DNA of 64,000 nucleotides from Serripes groenlandicus (GCA_031761405.1 JASEVX010000007.1:57481914-57545913), one strand, 5' to 3'. Shown: positions 20,341 to 30,490, counted from the first letter of the stretch. Program-made: numbers and translations. Notes: generated from the letters alone by a model not told the origin.

Positions 20341-20696
20341 ACGAACAGTTTAGCTTCAATAAAGAATTCACCTATGAATGAGATGAATTATTTTCCTCGT
20401 AAGTATACCCGATTGTTTTCATTTTCTTTTTTTCTTTCAATAGTTGGTGTATTTATTTATATGCGTGTATAAAATAGTAAATATAAAGCATGTCCTTTAC
20501 GTTTAAGTATATGTCTACGTTTTTTGAACGAAAATGAAGTTGAACATTTGTACACAAATTATTGTTTTTTCTGTGGTCTCAGTAAAATAAATAGATACTC
20601 GTATACAATCATTATATGTATATTGATTGAATGTAATGTTATTGATCAAAACGTTAGTTGTAATAGGAACATGGTCAAACTGCTGACCATTTGTTA
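20341..20696. other. AT-rich unique stretch, nothing recognised
   Basis: No frame, repeat or structured RNA was recognised. Confidence 0.4.
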
Positions 20697-20926
20697 TTGA
20701 CCCTTTCCCTCATACGACAATTCTGCAGCAGACGACTTTGAACATATTTTGTCAAAAAATAGAAAATCTCTATAATTGAATGGATAACCTATGACTAAAA
20801 GTGGAAAACATTGTGGCAAAAGGAGAAATCGCACGTTTTGTGCAATTTCATCTTTTGTCACTATGTTTTCAAATAGCCGTCTACTGCAGAGGCGTCAGAA
20901 AGCGTTTATATGAGGGAAAGGGTTAA
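20697..20926. mobile_element. Family A MITE, full length, reverse orientation
   Basis: TTGA-CCCTTTCCCTCATACG at the left and GAGGGAAAGGGTTAA at the right. The hairpin ATCGCACGTTTTGTGCAAT has one unpaired change. Confidence 0.87.
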
Positions 20927-21284
20927 GATGTACTTCAATCATGTCCCATTTTCTTTCATGGATTTAGATTTGTATTCACCTGCAACTCTAAACCCTGGGG
21001 AGTATTCAGATTGACAAAACACACTGAACACTCGGGGGATGGGAGCGGGTGCTAGTTGAATGCTGTAATTTATATCGCCTTGCACATGCCAGAGTGTTTT
21101 AGGACAATCCGACTAGACCCATGTTTTGTCAATATATGTTAGAGCTGTGCTGATTCATACACATTCGATCTTCCTTCAATAATATCGATAAAAAACGGGT
21201 CTCGGCCGTTTCTACCTTTCCCGCAATGTTATCGAAAAGCGTTAATTATAAATCCACGATCGTATCTCTGAAGGCTTTGGCTGG

Positions 21285-21525
21285 CTAACCCTTCCCAAAA
21301 TACAGACGCTCTCTGTAGTAGACAGCTTTTTCCACAATGTTTTCATTTCTATTCAATTATTGCACTTTAATTTATATATAGACAGTTTATGTCCGTGAAG
21401 TTGGCAGCCTGGCGGCCTGGCAGCGTGAAGTTAGCAGTCTGGCAGCGTGGCAGTATTTTTTGTTGACAAACTGTTTTCGAAGTCGTCTCCAGAAAAAAAT
21501 GTTATAGTATGTGAGAAAGTTTTAA
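21285..21525. mobile_element. Family A MITE, degraded, with GC-rich insertion
   Basis: CTAACCCTTCCCAAAATACA at the left and TATGTGAGAAAGTTTTAA at the right. The centre is deleted. A GC-richer tract with repeated GGCAGCCTGG / GCAGTCTGG / GGCAGCGTGG (about 21403-21452) is inserted. Confidence 0.7.
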
Positions 21526-21863
21526 ACGAGATGGCGTTCGATATATATAAAAACCGACTCCACCTGTATTGGGAAAGGAGTTGATAAAAACAACAAGTAA
21601 TCATTTAACTTCGTGATGCATGTCACTAGAGATATGATTTTTCATTAGAAAAGCGTTTTATCTAAATGGGAATCAGGACCACATCTCAAAATATGGCTAC
21701 ACTGTAGTAATGAAACTATAAGGTAGTAAATGGAGGATAATCATTTTAGCCAAATGAATTTAGATTTTGTTTGGTTGCTGCATTTTTTTTTTACGAAAGT
21801 AGATTTACGACATATCATAGTTTGACAAGCCCAGCAATTTGACGACATACGATATTTTAAAGA

Positions 21864-22500
21864 TGGTAGTAGTACTTGCTGTCCTCTTTGGCGGTCAGGG
21901 TTGCGGGGTGAGCAATACGACTGACTGGCTAGTGTCAGGATAAATGGAGCAGTAGTACTGGCAACTTACCCAGTAAACGCCGAGATATAAATGGAGCAGT
22001 AGTACTGGCAACTTACCCAGTAAACGCCGAGATATAAATGGAGCAGTAGTACTGGCAACTTACCCAGTAAACGCCGAGATATAAATGGACCAGTAGTACT
22101 GGGAACTTACCCAGTAAACGCCGAGATATAAATGGAGCAGTAGTACTGGCAACTTACCCAGTAAACGCCGAGATATAAATGGAGCAGTAGTACTGGGAAC
22201 TTACCCAGTAAACGCCGAGATATAAATGGAGCAGTAGTACTGGGAACTTACCCAGTAAACGCCGAGATATAAATGGACCAGTAGTACTGGGAACTTACCC
22301 AGTAAACGCCGAGATATAAATGGACCAGTAGTACTGGGAACTTACCCAGTAAACGCCGAGATATAAATGGACCAGTAGTACTGGGAACTTACCCAGTAAA
22401 CGCCGAGATATAGATGGAGCAGTAGTACTGGCAACTTACCCAGTAAACGCCGAGATATAAATGTACAATTGTTGAAAGCGGCGTTAAACAAGCAGAACAA
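21864..22500 (+). mobile_element. Family H SINE body expanded by an internal 47-bp array
   Basis: Headless H copy: GGTAGTAGTACTTGCTGTCC, GCAATACGACTGACTGGCTA, GTGTCAGGATAAATGG, then 11 tandem copies of the next 47 bp, then the normal exit AATTGTTGAAAGCGGCGTTA. It is followed directly by the (TTGA)n tail of an F SINE. Confidence 0.88.
21940..22456. repeat. 47-bp minisatellite, 11 exact-length units
   Basis: Units start every 47 bp from 21940 (ATAAATGGAGCAGTAGTACT then GGCAACTTACCCAGTAAACG then CCGAGAT). They vary only at a few positions (GAGC/GACC, GGCAAC/GGGAAC, ATAAATGG/ATAGATGG). The parent sequence is the H SINE body immediately 3' of TGTCAGG. Confidence 0.97.
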
Positions 22501-22501
22501 A

Positions 22502-22779
22502 TCGATTGATTGATTGATTGATTAATTGTGGCTTAACGCCGTTTTCAACAATTTTTCAGTCATATCAAGGCGACCAGACCAGTTCACCTACTCATGCGTT
22601 TTCCCACACCAGTACACCACACAACATACTTTCCAAGCAACTGGCTACTTTTCCACATTAAACGCCCATTGGTGACTTTTGTCAAACGTCGGAAAGAATG
22701 TTGGCCGAGCTGGGATTTGAACTAAAAAACCCAGGATTGACAGCCCGCGTCGCTACCGACTGAGCTATTGGGGCTCGGC
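22502..22779 (-). mobile_element. Family F tRNA-derived SINE, full length, reverse strand
   Basis: At the high-coordinate end the minus strand reads GAGCCCCAATAGCTCAGTCG (box A TAGCTCAGTCGG), GCGACGCGGGCTGTCAATCC, then a GTTCAAATCCC box B. The tail at the low-coordinate end is (TTGA)n on the plus strand. The head resembles an elongator tRNA but lacks proper acceptor pairing. Confidence 0.87.
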
Positions 22780-23150
22780 TACAATAAAAACAAAACATGA
22801 ATGGCCGACATACGAGCGACATACATGGAACTTTCAGAGCGGCGCCGATTTAGATAAAAAATAAAGAAAGACTCCGCGAAATCTGATAAGAATATTTGCA
22901 GTTCGTAATTCAGTCATTTAGATAAAGTTCCTTGGGCATGATCATTAGCATATCCCGCAATGAAGTATTCTGATCTATATCGCATTATATAATATTATTC
23001 TGTTGAACGCCACTTCAAACAGCCTTTGCATATCCCGTTATTAAACACAAAACTCAAATCGTTACATGAACGCATTTAAGTTCGATATATGAAAAGTTGT
23101 TGTTTGTGTTTTGATTTGTTTTTATGTGGTTTTTAAGAAATGAAAACATA
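22780..23150. other. Unique stretch, nothing recognised
   Basis: No repeat or coding signature was recognised. Confidence 0.4.
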
Positions 23151-23154
23151 TTGG

Positions 23155-23420
23155 AATAGGCAAACTCTTAGTAACATCAATAAATAAGCAGAAACTTTTT
23201 GGTCACGTGAATAAATCGTCCAACGTGGTTTTGGTCACTTCAATGAAACGACAAAGGGGTTTGGTCACTTTAATGCACCGATAACGGGAGCTGTGGTCAC
23301 TTGAGTCGATACATGATGGTCACTTTAATAAATGCACCAATGGAATTCTGGTCACATCGAAACATAAACCAGGGAATTCCACGACTTTACTAAATATGCA
23401 AAGAGATGTTTGTCATTTAA
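23155..23420. repeat. Degenerate tandem region with TGGTCACTT motif
   Basis: TTTGGTCACTTCAATGAAAC-like units recur about six times at spacings of 30-36 bp (TTGGTCACGTGAATAAATCG, TTTGGTCACTTTAATGCACC, GTGGTCACTTGAGTCGATAC, ATGGTCACTTTAATAAATGC, CTGGTCACATCG). Further weak copies lie near 23805-23875. This is an old, decayed minisatellite. Confidence 0.7.
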
Positions 23421-23459
23421 GAACATACAGGGGCGTACCTTGGCAATAATCAATGTGTA

Positions 23460-23685
23460 GGCCGTCTCGTGAGAGAATCAACATTGTGGACTCTGTGTAA
23501 AGTATCGACCCGGATCAGCCTAAGCATGCCACACAGGCGTACCCGGATATACACTTTTCGCCTCGTGTGGATTTTCTGTTTCAGGAATCACTACTCTATC
23601 TATCCCCCTCTTAGACGGAATGTGTCGGCAGGATCAGTCTGCGCGGACAGCGCAGGCTGATCTGGTCGATACATTACGCAGATGT
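23460..23685. mobile_element. Family E element, right end truncated
   Basis: GGCCGTCTCGTGAGAGAATC at the left, CGTAAAGTATCGACCCGG, the GGAATCACTACTC middle, and GCGGACAGCGCAGGCTGATC at the right, stopping after ACATTACGCAGA. Confidence 0.87.
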
Positions 23686-24135
23686 GTATCGCCGCAGCGG
23701 CATTTTTGGGACATTTTTAGAAAAAAAGTATAGGGAGCTACGCTGAGATATATATACCAAGGGTTTCTTGGGCGTTTCAAATGATTGTGTAAATAAGCTG
23801 TGGTTACATTAGTAAATAGACCAATTGCCTTTTCTCATTTAAATCAATGCACCAATGGACTCTTTTCGCAATGTTTTGGATTGAGTAACTTACCAGAGCA
23901 ATTTAAAATGTTACAAAACATGTTACGCTTTCCTTTCCTTTTGAATGCCGCCGTTTAGTAATGGTGTCATGTACGTTATAACAAGTGTCAGGTTCGTTAT
24001 TAAAGTGACACAATCAGAATGTCATACATAAATTATAAACAATTATGACATATTAAGTAGACCAATATTGCATGAATTGTTATAGTGATAAGAAGACTAA
24101 ACAAAATAATTGATGTTTTCATATAAGTATACCTT

Positions 24136-24205
24136 TGTATGTCCCGCTAAATTTGCTATGCTTTGTGCGCCAGAGTTCAAGGTTCGAATACCAGAGGCGA
24201 CCAAG
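24136..24205 (+). mobile_element. tRNA-like fragment, possible SINE head
   Basis: GCGCCAGAGTTCAAGGTTCG followed by AATACCAGAGG resembles a variable loop and box B. Box A is weak. No body or tail was recognised. Confidence 0.3.
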
Positions 24206-24305
24206 GTATCCGTTCATATATGTACGGTTGACCATTTCAATGATGATTTTTTTAAAGGGATTTTTTCCAGCTTTTGTAATTGAAAGAGTTCGTGGCCAAA
24301 TTTAG

Positions 24306-24438
24306 GAATATCAAGATAAATATGTTGGGTTGATCATCTAATAGTATAGAGCCTGACCAGACCTCGGGAATGCGTGGACAGACCTTGCTTTATACTGGTA
24401 ACTCTGACTTCACAAACATTGGTCATAGCAGTCAAAAT
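24306..24438. repeat. Family K dispersed repeat, copy 1
   Basis: GAATATCAAGATAAATATG, ATAGTATAGAGCCTGACCAG, TTTATACTGGTAACTCTG and GCAGTCAAAAT align in order with 44735-44872. The element class is unknown to me. Confidence 0.65.
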
Positions 24439-24483
24439 TAAATGACAGTAACCGATTGCCTTGTTAAGATGAAAGGACTTTGG

Positions 24484-24780
24484 ATTGATTGATTAGAGAT
24501 TAACGCCGTTTTCAACAATTTTTATAATTATCATATCACGGCGACCAGTTCACCTACTCATGCGTGTCCTGGTTTTCCCATACCATTACACAACACTTTC
24601 CAAGCAACTGGCTGCTTTTCCACATATACTGTGAAACAGCCCATTTGTGAAAGCCGAATGACGCAGGTCGCAATGACTTTTGTCAAACGTCGGAAAGAAT
24701 GTTGGCCGAGCTGGGATTCGAACTCACAACCCCTGGATTGACAGCCCGCGTCGCTACCGACTGAGCTACCGGGGCTCGGC
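24484..24780 (-). mobile_element. Family F tRNA-derived SINE, full length, reverse strand
   Basis: The minus strand begins GCCGAGCCCCGGTAGCTCAG, TCGGTAGCGACGCGGGCTGT, and GAGTTCGAATCCCAG (perfect box B). The body is CGTTTGACAAAAGTCATTGC and onward; the tail is (TTGA)n at 24484. Best-preserved head of this family in the window. Confidence 0.9.
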
Positions 24781-25283
24781 AAAAGGGACTTTGGAAGTGG
24801 ACCATTTGCTGCTGTGTTGACTTTGCCTTATAATTTTAACAAATTTATCCTCGGCTTATTATATTAAAAGACCTATTTCACAGGTAGCAAATATCGATCA
24901 TTAATTTGCATGATAGATTAGTTAAAATCAGTCGTACCTTTTCAAATAAATATATATTTCTCTCTCAACAAAATGTTTTTTTCTATGTTTACACATGAAT
25001 ATAATCTTACCAATCAACACGATCAAAACGGACTGATAAATGATAAACGTTACATTACTTAACTACGGTTGAAAACGGTGTTGAAAAAATAGTGTTTGAA
25101 AACGGTGTTAAAAACAATTCAAACGAGACAAAGACGAAGTTGAGCCAGAAGTAAGTTTATGAAGAATGCAATAAACGCTACGGCAGATCACCTCGGGGGA
25201 AATAGACATCATACTTAGTGATAAAATAACTGATTACTCTGATGGATTGTATACCGCAACCCTTCTCCTTACAAACAAAATCG
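24781..25283. other. Unique stretch
   Basis: Contains the near-duplicate ACGGTTGAAAACGGTGTTGA / TGTTTGAAAACGGTGTTAAA at 25067-25110, otherwise nothing recognised. Confidence 0.4.
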
Positions 25284-25548
25284 GAGCCGTTCCACGACAA
25301 AACCAACATTATGGTGGACTCTGCGTAATGTATCGAACCAGATCAGCCTGCGCAGTCCGCGCAGGCTAATCCGGGCCGACACATTCCGTCTAATTGGGAT
25401 AGAGGTATTAAGTAATGATTCCTGAAACAGAAAATTCACAGGAGGCGAAAAATTGTCTGTCCGGGTTAGCCTGCGCGGCATGCTTAGGCTGATCCGGGTC
25501 GATACTTTACGCATAATCCACAACGTTGGTTTTCTCGCGGGACGGCTC
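25284..25548. mobile_element. Family E element, full length
   Basis: GAGCCGTTCCACGACAAAAC to TTTCTCGCGGGACGGCTC form terminal inverted repeats of more than 40 bp. Two internal hairpins, GATCAGCCTGCGCAGTCCGC and GGTTAGCCTGCGCGGCATGC type, are each followed by TCGATAC and TTACGCA landmarks. Reverse-strand frames through it are open but follow the palindrome. Confidence 0.9.
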
Positions 25549-25889
25549 AAATGAGCATTGCTTCAGGAAAACAAACCTTGGTGTTATTATTAAACCTATA
25601 ATCAAATGTCTGTCCGCGCATCCATTCTATCGGATCCAAAGAGACACTTTTTTTTTCAAACATTCCTTGAAACCTTATTTGACGTATTGAAGAACCGTGA
25701 AGAGCGCATGCTGATCTTGGTTTACGTTGGTCCAAAGGCTTAAAGGTTGGATTTCGCAGAGCTCCACTTAAATACAATGTTATATACACAATCTATTTGG
25801 GTAATAAATGACAACAAAAATACTGCCGACCTAAAAATTAACTTCTTTATAGATTGTTTTTTTCTTTTACAGAAAAGAGTGTCCCACAT

Positions 25890-26062
25890 ATTGATTGATT
25901 GATTGATTGATGTGGGTTTAACAACAATTTCTTCAATTTTCCGGTCATATCACGGCGGTCAGTTTACCTACTCTTGTGTTTCTTGAATTTCTCATACCAC
26001 TAATCCCGTAAACAGACTTTCCATGCAACTGGGCTGCTTTTCCACATGTCACACAGTGTAGG
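25890..26062 (-). mobile_element. Family F SINE tail and body, headless, reverse strand
   Basis: (TTGA)n tail, GGGTTTAACAACAATTTCTT, ATCACGGCGGTCAGTTTACC and CTGGGCTGCTTTTCCACATG. The tRNA-like head is missing. Confidence 0.8.
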
Positions 26063-26310
26063 CATGTTGTACTGAAGGCTCAGAACACACATTCAGTACA
26101 CCTACCACACTGCGACGTATCGTTGAATGATGATGATGTAGGCTCCATCAGAGAGGAAAGGGATGAGGTATGAAAATTGACAGCTTAGCTGATGTAACTG
26201 TCACTCAAAACATTCAGGTGGATATTTGTGATAAATCGTGTTCGTTTCACTTTCGACAGGCCCCTGTGTCAAACCCGATGTGACACAATTATTCACTATT
26301 ATACATTGTG

Positions 26311-26542
26311 TTAAACCCTTTCCCACATACAATAAATCTGCAACAGACAACTTTGACACATTCTATGCAAAGATATTCAAAATATTAAAAAATGAAAGTT
26401 AAATTCTTGAATCCAGTTGAAAATATTGTGACAAAAGGCGAAATTGCTCAATTTGAGCAATTTCTCCTTTTGTTAAAAATATTTTCAAATTTCGTTTTCT
26501 GCAGGTGGCGTCAGAAAGCGTCTGTATGTGGGAAAGAGTTAA
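26311..26542. mobile_element. Family A MITE, full length
   Basis: TTAAACCCTTTCCCACATAC at the left and GTGGGAAAGAGTTAA at the right. Hairpin AATTGCTCAATTTGAGCAATT. A single A separates TTAA from CCC, as at 15665 and 59188. Confidence 0.87.
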
Positions 26543-27213
26543 ACTCTATATGATAATAGTTCAACTTGTTTCCTTGATTATTTTGTTTTACACTATGTGT
26601 GACAGTTATGACCATATCGAGACGATCTATTAGTTGTCTACTTACGAGAGAAGTTCTATCATATTCGATCACAGAAAACAGGAGCCCATGGACAACCTCG
26701 ATATCAATGCTGTTACTACAGTTTCATATTTTGTTTATGTGATCAACTTGGGTGATCGAATGAAACCCTAAAGGGTGACGATTTGAATAAATAAATTTAC
26801 AAATAATTTGGGATTTTGACTACCTTACAAAGGTTTAATCATTGTTTTTTATTACCTCCCTGAAAATTTCATCGATGGGGTTTTGCCCTACTGTGTAATT
26901 TTTTGACCATTGGGGTTTTGACCATTGGTAATTTTGACTGTTTCCCCCGGTAAACGGTAAGGAAACTGAATCTTGTCATCGGGGAAACAGAAGATGGACC
27001 CCAATTTATAATGCAATGAAAGGAATAGACTATAGGCATGGAGATAAAAAAACATTTCATTTATCGAATAAAACAAACATCTTTATATAAGTGACATTGC
27101 GGTGGCCCAGACTCTCAAGTAAATGACCCTCATCCTGCTGAATCACTAGCAATGTGACCATCAGGTCTTTGGCGAGTTTACAAATATGTATATGCTAGTA
27201 TATGCTAGTATTT
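26543..27213. other. Unique stretch
   Basis: Holds a small local duplication TTTTTGACCATTGGGGTTTT / GACCATTGGTAATTTTGAC at about 26900-26940. No gene recognised. Confidence 0.4.
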
Positions 27214-27456
27214 CGAGGGCTTGACGTGAAACGGTTGTAACTAAAAACCTATTTTGAAAACCCTGGTTTAGGAGCAATTTTGACCCCTTTGTAAACAATG
27301 CAAACTAAGATGCCATTGCTCAGAGCAATGGCACCTAAATTTCCATTGTTTACCAAGAAAAATGAGTTCATGCTTATAAAGACTTTATGGCGAGGTGATT
27401 AACCTTGGTAAAAAAAATACCAATTCTATATACAACCGTTTCACGCCAAGCCCTCA
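27214..27456. mobile_element. Family C MITE, full length
   Basis: CGAGGGCTTGACGTGAAACG at the left and CGTTTCACGCCAAGCCCTC at the right. Central hairpin GCCATTGCTCAGAGCAATGGC with a shortened loop. Confidence 0.88.
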
Positions 27457-27483
27457 AATTGCTAAATTCTAATAAATTAGCTA

Positions 27484-27688
27484 TTTTGACCCCTTTGTAA
27501 ACAATGCAAATTTAGATGCCATTGCTCAGAACGAGCACTGGCACGGGCCTAAATTTCAATCGTTTACCAAGAAAAATGAGTTAATGCTTATAAAGACTTT
27601 ATGGCGAGGTGATTAACCTTGGTAAAAAAATACCAATTTTAGATACAACCGTTTCACGCCAAGCCCTCAAATTGCTAAATTCTAATAA
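27484..27688. mobile_element. Family C right part, tandem duplicate with its flank
   Basis: Repeats TTTTGACCCCTTTGTAAACA through CACGCCAAGCCCTCAAATTG plus the flanking CTAAATTCTAATAAAT, about 205 bp downstream of the first copy. The shared flank shows segment duplication and not a second insertion. GAGCACTGGCACGGGCC disrupts the hairpin here. Confidence 0.88.
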
Positions 27689-27755
27689 ATGTATTGACTC
27701 CACGAATTATTTTGTTCTGCAATATTCGCAATTGTTGTTTAAAGTCTTGCATATC

Positions 27756-27924
27756 AGGTGAAGCAAACGGTCGTTTAAGTATTGAGTACCAGGAGAAGCA
27801 AATACTTTTAATTAAAAGCATTATGCAACAGTAGAAGAACATTGTGTTTATAGTCTAGCGTACCAGGAGAATCAACTGGTGCTTGAAGTCTTGAAGACAA
27901 GGAGAGACCAACGCTGTTTATTAA
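27756..27924. repeat. Degenerate edge of the 38-bp array
   Basis: GAGTACCAGGAGAAGCAAAT, GCGTACCAGGAGAATCAACT and AAGGAGAGACCAACGCTG are mutated units preceding the homogeneous array. Confidence 0.8.
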
Positions 27925-28905
27925 GGTCGTATATACCAGGAGAGGTCAATGCTGTTTATTAAGGTCGTATATACCAGGAGAGGTCAATGCTGTTTATTAA
28001 GGTCGTATATACCAGGAGAGGTCAACGCTGTTTATTAAGGTCGTATATACCAGGAGAGGTCAATGCTGTTTATTAAGGTCGTATATACCAGGAGAGGTCA
28101 ACGCTGTTTATTAAGGTCGTATATACCAGGAGAGGTCAATGCTGTTTATTAAGGTCGTATATACCAGGAGAGGTCAATGCTGTTTATTAAGGTCGTATAT
28201 ACCAGGAGAGGTCAACGCTGTTTATTAAGGTCGTATATACCAGGAGAGGTCAATGCTGTTTATTAAGGTCGTATATACCAGGAGAGGTCAACGCTGTTTA
28301 TTAAGGTCGTATATACCAGGAGAGGTCAATGCTGTTTATTAAGGTCGTATATACCAGGAGAGGTCAATGCTGTTTATTAAGGTCGTATATACCAGGAGAG
28401 GTCAACGCTGTTTATTAAGGTCGTATATACCAGGAGAGGTCAATGCTGTTTATTAAGGTCGTATATACCAGGAGAGGTCAACGCTGTTTATTAAGGTCGT
28501 ATATACCAGGAGAGGTCAATGCTGTTTATTAAGGTCGTATATACCAGGAGAGGTCAACGCTGTTTATTAAGGTCGTATATACCAGGAGAGGTCAATGCTG
28601 TTTATTAAGGTCGTATATACCAGGAGAGGTCAACGCTGTTTATTAAGGTCGTATATACCAGGAGAGGTCAATGCTGTTTATTAAGGTCGTATATACCAGG
28701 AGAGGTCAACGCTGTTTATTAAGGTCGTATATACCAGGAGAGGTCAATGCTGTTTATTAAGGTCGTATATACCAGGAGAGGTCAATGCTGTTTATTAAGG
28801 TCGTATATACCAGGAGAGGTCAACGCTGTTTATTAAGGTCGTATATACCAGGAGAGGTCAACGCTGTTTATTAAGGTCGTATATACCAGGAGAGGTCAAC
28901 GTTGA
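27925..28905. repeat. 38-bp array, about 26 near-identical units
   Basis: The unit is GGTCGTATATACCAGGAGAG then GTCAATGCTGTTTATTAA. Almost the only variation is T or C in CAAYGCTG. Read in order, the units follow TTCTC three times, then TC three times, then TTCCC, showing 190-bp and 76-bp higher-order amplification. Low divergence points to recent expansion or ongoing homogenisation. Confidence 0.97.
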
Positions 28906-28915
28906 TTACAGTTGT

Positions 28916-29145
28916 TTAACCCTTTTACTCATATAGACGCTTTCTGGCGCCTCTGCAGCAGACGGCTTTTTGAAAACATAGTGACAAAAGAAGAAATTAC
29001 TCAAAACGAGTAATTTCTCCTTTTGACACAATGTTTTCCACTTTTAGTCCTAGGTTATCCATTCAATTAAAGAGATCTTCTATTTTTTGACAAAATATGT
29101 TCAAAGTCGTCTGCTGCAGAATTGTCGTATGAGGGAAAGGGTTAA
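28916..29145. mobile_element. Family A MITE, first of a tandem series
   Basis: TTAA-CCTTTTACTCATATAG to GAGGGAAAGGGTTAA. Hairpin AATTACTC-AAAAC-GAGTAATT: both arms changed together relative to other copies. Confidence 0.9.
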
Positions 29146-29334
29146 AGCAGACGGCGTTTTGAAAACATAGTGACAAAAGAAGAAATTGCACAGAACGTGC
29201 AATTTCTCCTTTTGCCACTATGTTTTCCACTTTTAGTCCTAGGTTATCCATTCAATTAAAGAGATTTTCTATTTTTTGACAAAATATGTTCAAAGTCGTC
29301 TGCTGCAGATTTGTCGTATGAGGGAAAGGGTTAA
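29146..29334. repeat. Tandem duplicate of family A, 189-bp period
   Basis: Starts at AGCAGACGGCGTTTTGAAAA directly after the TTAA of the previous unit, so it lacks the left terminus and has a new junction. Hairpin AATTGCAC-AGAAC-GTGCAATT. Ends GAGGGAAAGGGTTAA. Confidence 0.92.
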
Positions 29335-29441
29335 AGCAGACGGCGTTTTGAAAACATAGTGACAAAAGAAGAAATTGCACAGAACGTGCAATTTCTCCTT
29401 TTGCCACTATGTTTTCCACTTTTAGTCATAGGTTAACCATC
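29335..29441. repeat. Third tandem family A unit, truncated
   Basis: Same AGCAGACGGCGTTTTGAAAA junction, identical hairpin, then breaks off at TAGTCATAGGTTAACCATCT. Confidence 0.9.
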
Positions 29442-29454
29442 TGACATGGCAGTA

Positions 29455-29617
29455 ATGGCTGCCCTCTTTAGTGCCCGGGAGTGTGGGGGTTAGCATAACG
29501 AGGGGATGACTTGTCTCAGGATGAATGGACAAATAGTATTGTTACCTTTACTCTAGAAATATCGCGATATAACTGAAAAATTATCGCAAGCGGCCCTTAA
29601 ACACCAACAAATCAATT
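29455..29617 (+). mobile_element. Family H SINE body, headless
   Basis: GGCAGTAATGGCTGCCCTCT, GGGGGTTAGCATAACGAGGG, CTCAGGATGAATGGACAAAT and GCAAGCGGCCCTTAAACACC. It sits within the flank of the 38-bp array, since a degenerate array unit (GTTTATACTAGGAGAAGCAA) resumes at about 29625. Confidence 0.8.
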
Positions 29618-29685
29618 AAAAGGGTTGTTTATACTAGGAGAAGCAATTGCAGTATGAATCGGATAAATCGTGATGAGGGTTAAAG

Positions 29686-30148
29686 GTTACATACAATACA
29701 CCAAAAAAAAAAAAACTTCTTTGTTTCCATGTAAATCGACCAGTTTCAGTCCTCAATTGTCACACTTTCTAAGCGTTTCTCATGTAGAACACCATATATC
29801 ATTGAAAAAAGTTACCTCCTAGCTTTAAAACAATCCAAAGAAAATGTGGGGGTCATGCATTATGCAAGAAAGAACTCACCAGGCGAAATGGTAACCGTCA
29901 TGTTGGACCAAATCGGGCCCGGACAAAACCGGTGTTTAGCATTCTCTACTTTCACTTTCAAACAAGATCAAAATACTAAAAGTGATCAAATCAATCATTT
30001 CCAGTGCATCCTATACACATTCACAATGCATTTAAACTCAATGTCATATATTCAATACATTCTGGTGATGGTATACAATCATTTCTACGCAAACCAAGGT
30101 TTTTTTAGGGACTATAGTATGATGTATTTAGAGTAATTTGACCTAAAT
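29686..30148. repeat. Family J repeat, copy 1 (left end lost)
   Basis: CAGTCCTCAATTGTCACACT, TAGAACACCATATATCATTG, CATTATGCAAGAAAGAACTC and CTGGTGATGGTATACA align with 55089-55467. Copy 1 has an extra segment of about 85 bp beginning CATGTTGGACCAAATCGG. A 96-codon frame crosses it, but the frame is not conserved in copy 2. Confidence 0.85.
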
Positions 30149-30409
30149 GAATTTAGAATTATAAAACTCTTACTGATATAATCTGTGTTAGCATAAAGGG
30201 TAAACCATGATGAACAATGTGGTAAAATTAATATTAATGTCAAATTAACTGTCAAGGTCAAACTGTTTTGATAGGTTATTTCACAAGTAAGCTAATTCAT
30301 GTGACAATACATTATGTAAATTGTTTAAAACAAAAAGACATTTTAAATTGTCTATGATTTATTACTAAACGAGGTGAAAACTATACAATAGGCTTGTTCT
30401 TCCTGCGGC
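30149..30409. other. Unique AT-rich stretch, nothing recognised
   Basis: No feature recognised. Confidence 0.4.
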
Positions 30410-30490
30410 ATTTACCCCTGACACAGACGAATTGTGATACCCCTGCAGTGGACGACATTTGAAAACATTGTGGAAAAGGGTAAAGTTACT
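30410..30490. mobile_element. Family A left-half fragment
   Basis: CCTGCAGTGGACGACATTTG and AAAACATTGTGGAAAAGGG remain. No right end. Confidence 0.55.

Noticed and set aside
24700..24780. Possible tRNA gene on the minus strand
   Set aside because: TAGCTCAGTCGG and GTTCGAATCCC look like A and B boxes, but the same head recurs in several F SINEs with body and (TTGA)n tail, and acceptor pairing is poor.
27925..28905. CRISPR-like array of regular repeats
   Set aside because: Pure tandem repetition without spacers.
29846..30136. 96-codon forward frame as a possible gene
   Set aside because: It lies in family J, and the homologous sequence at 55.1-55.4 kb has deletions that do not preserve the frame throughout.
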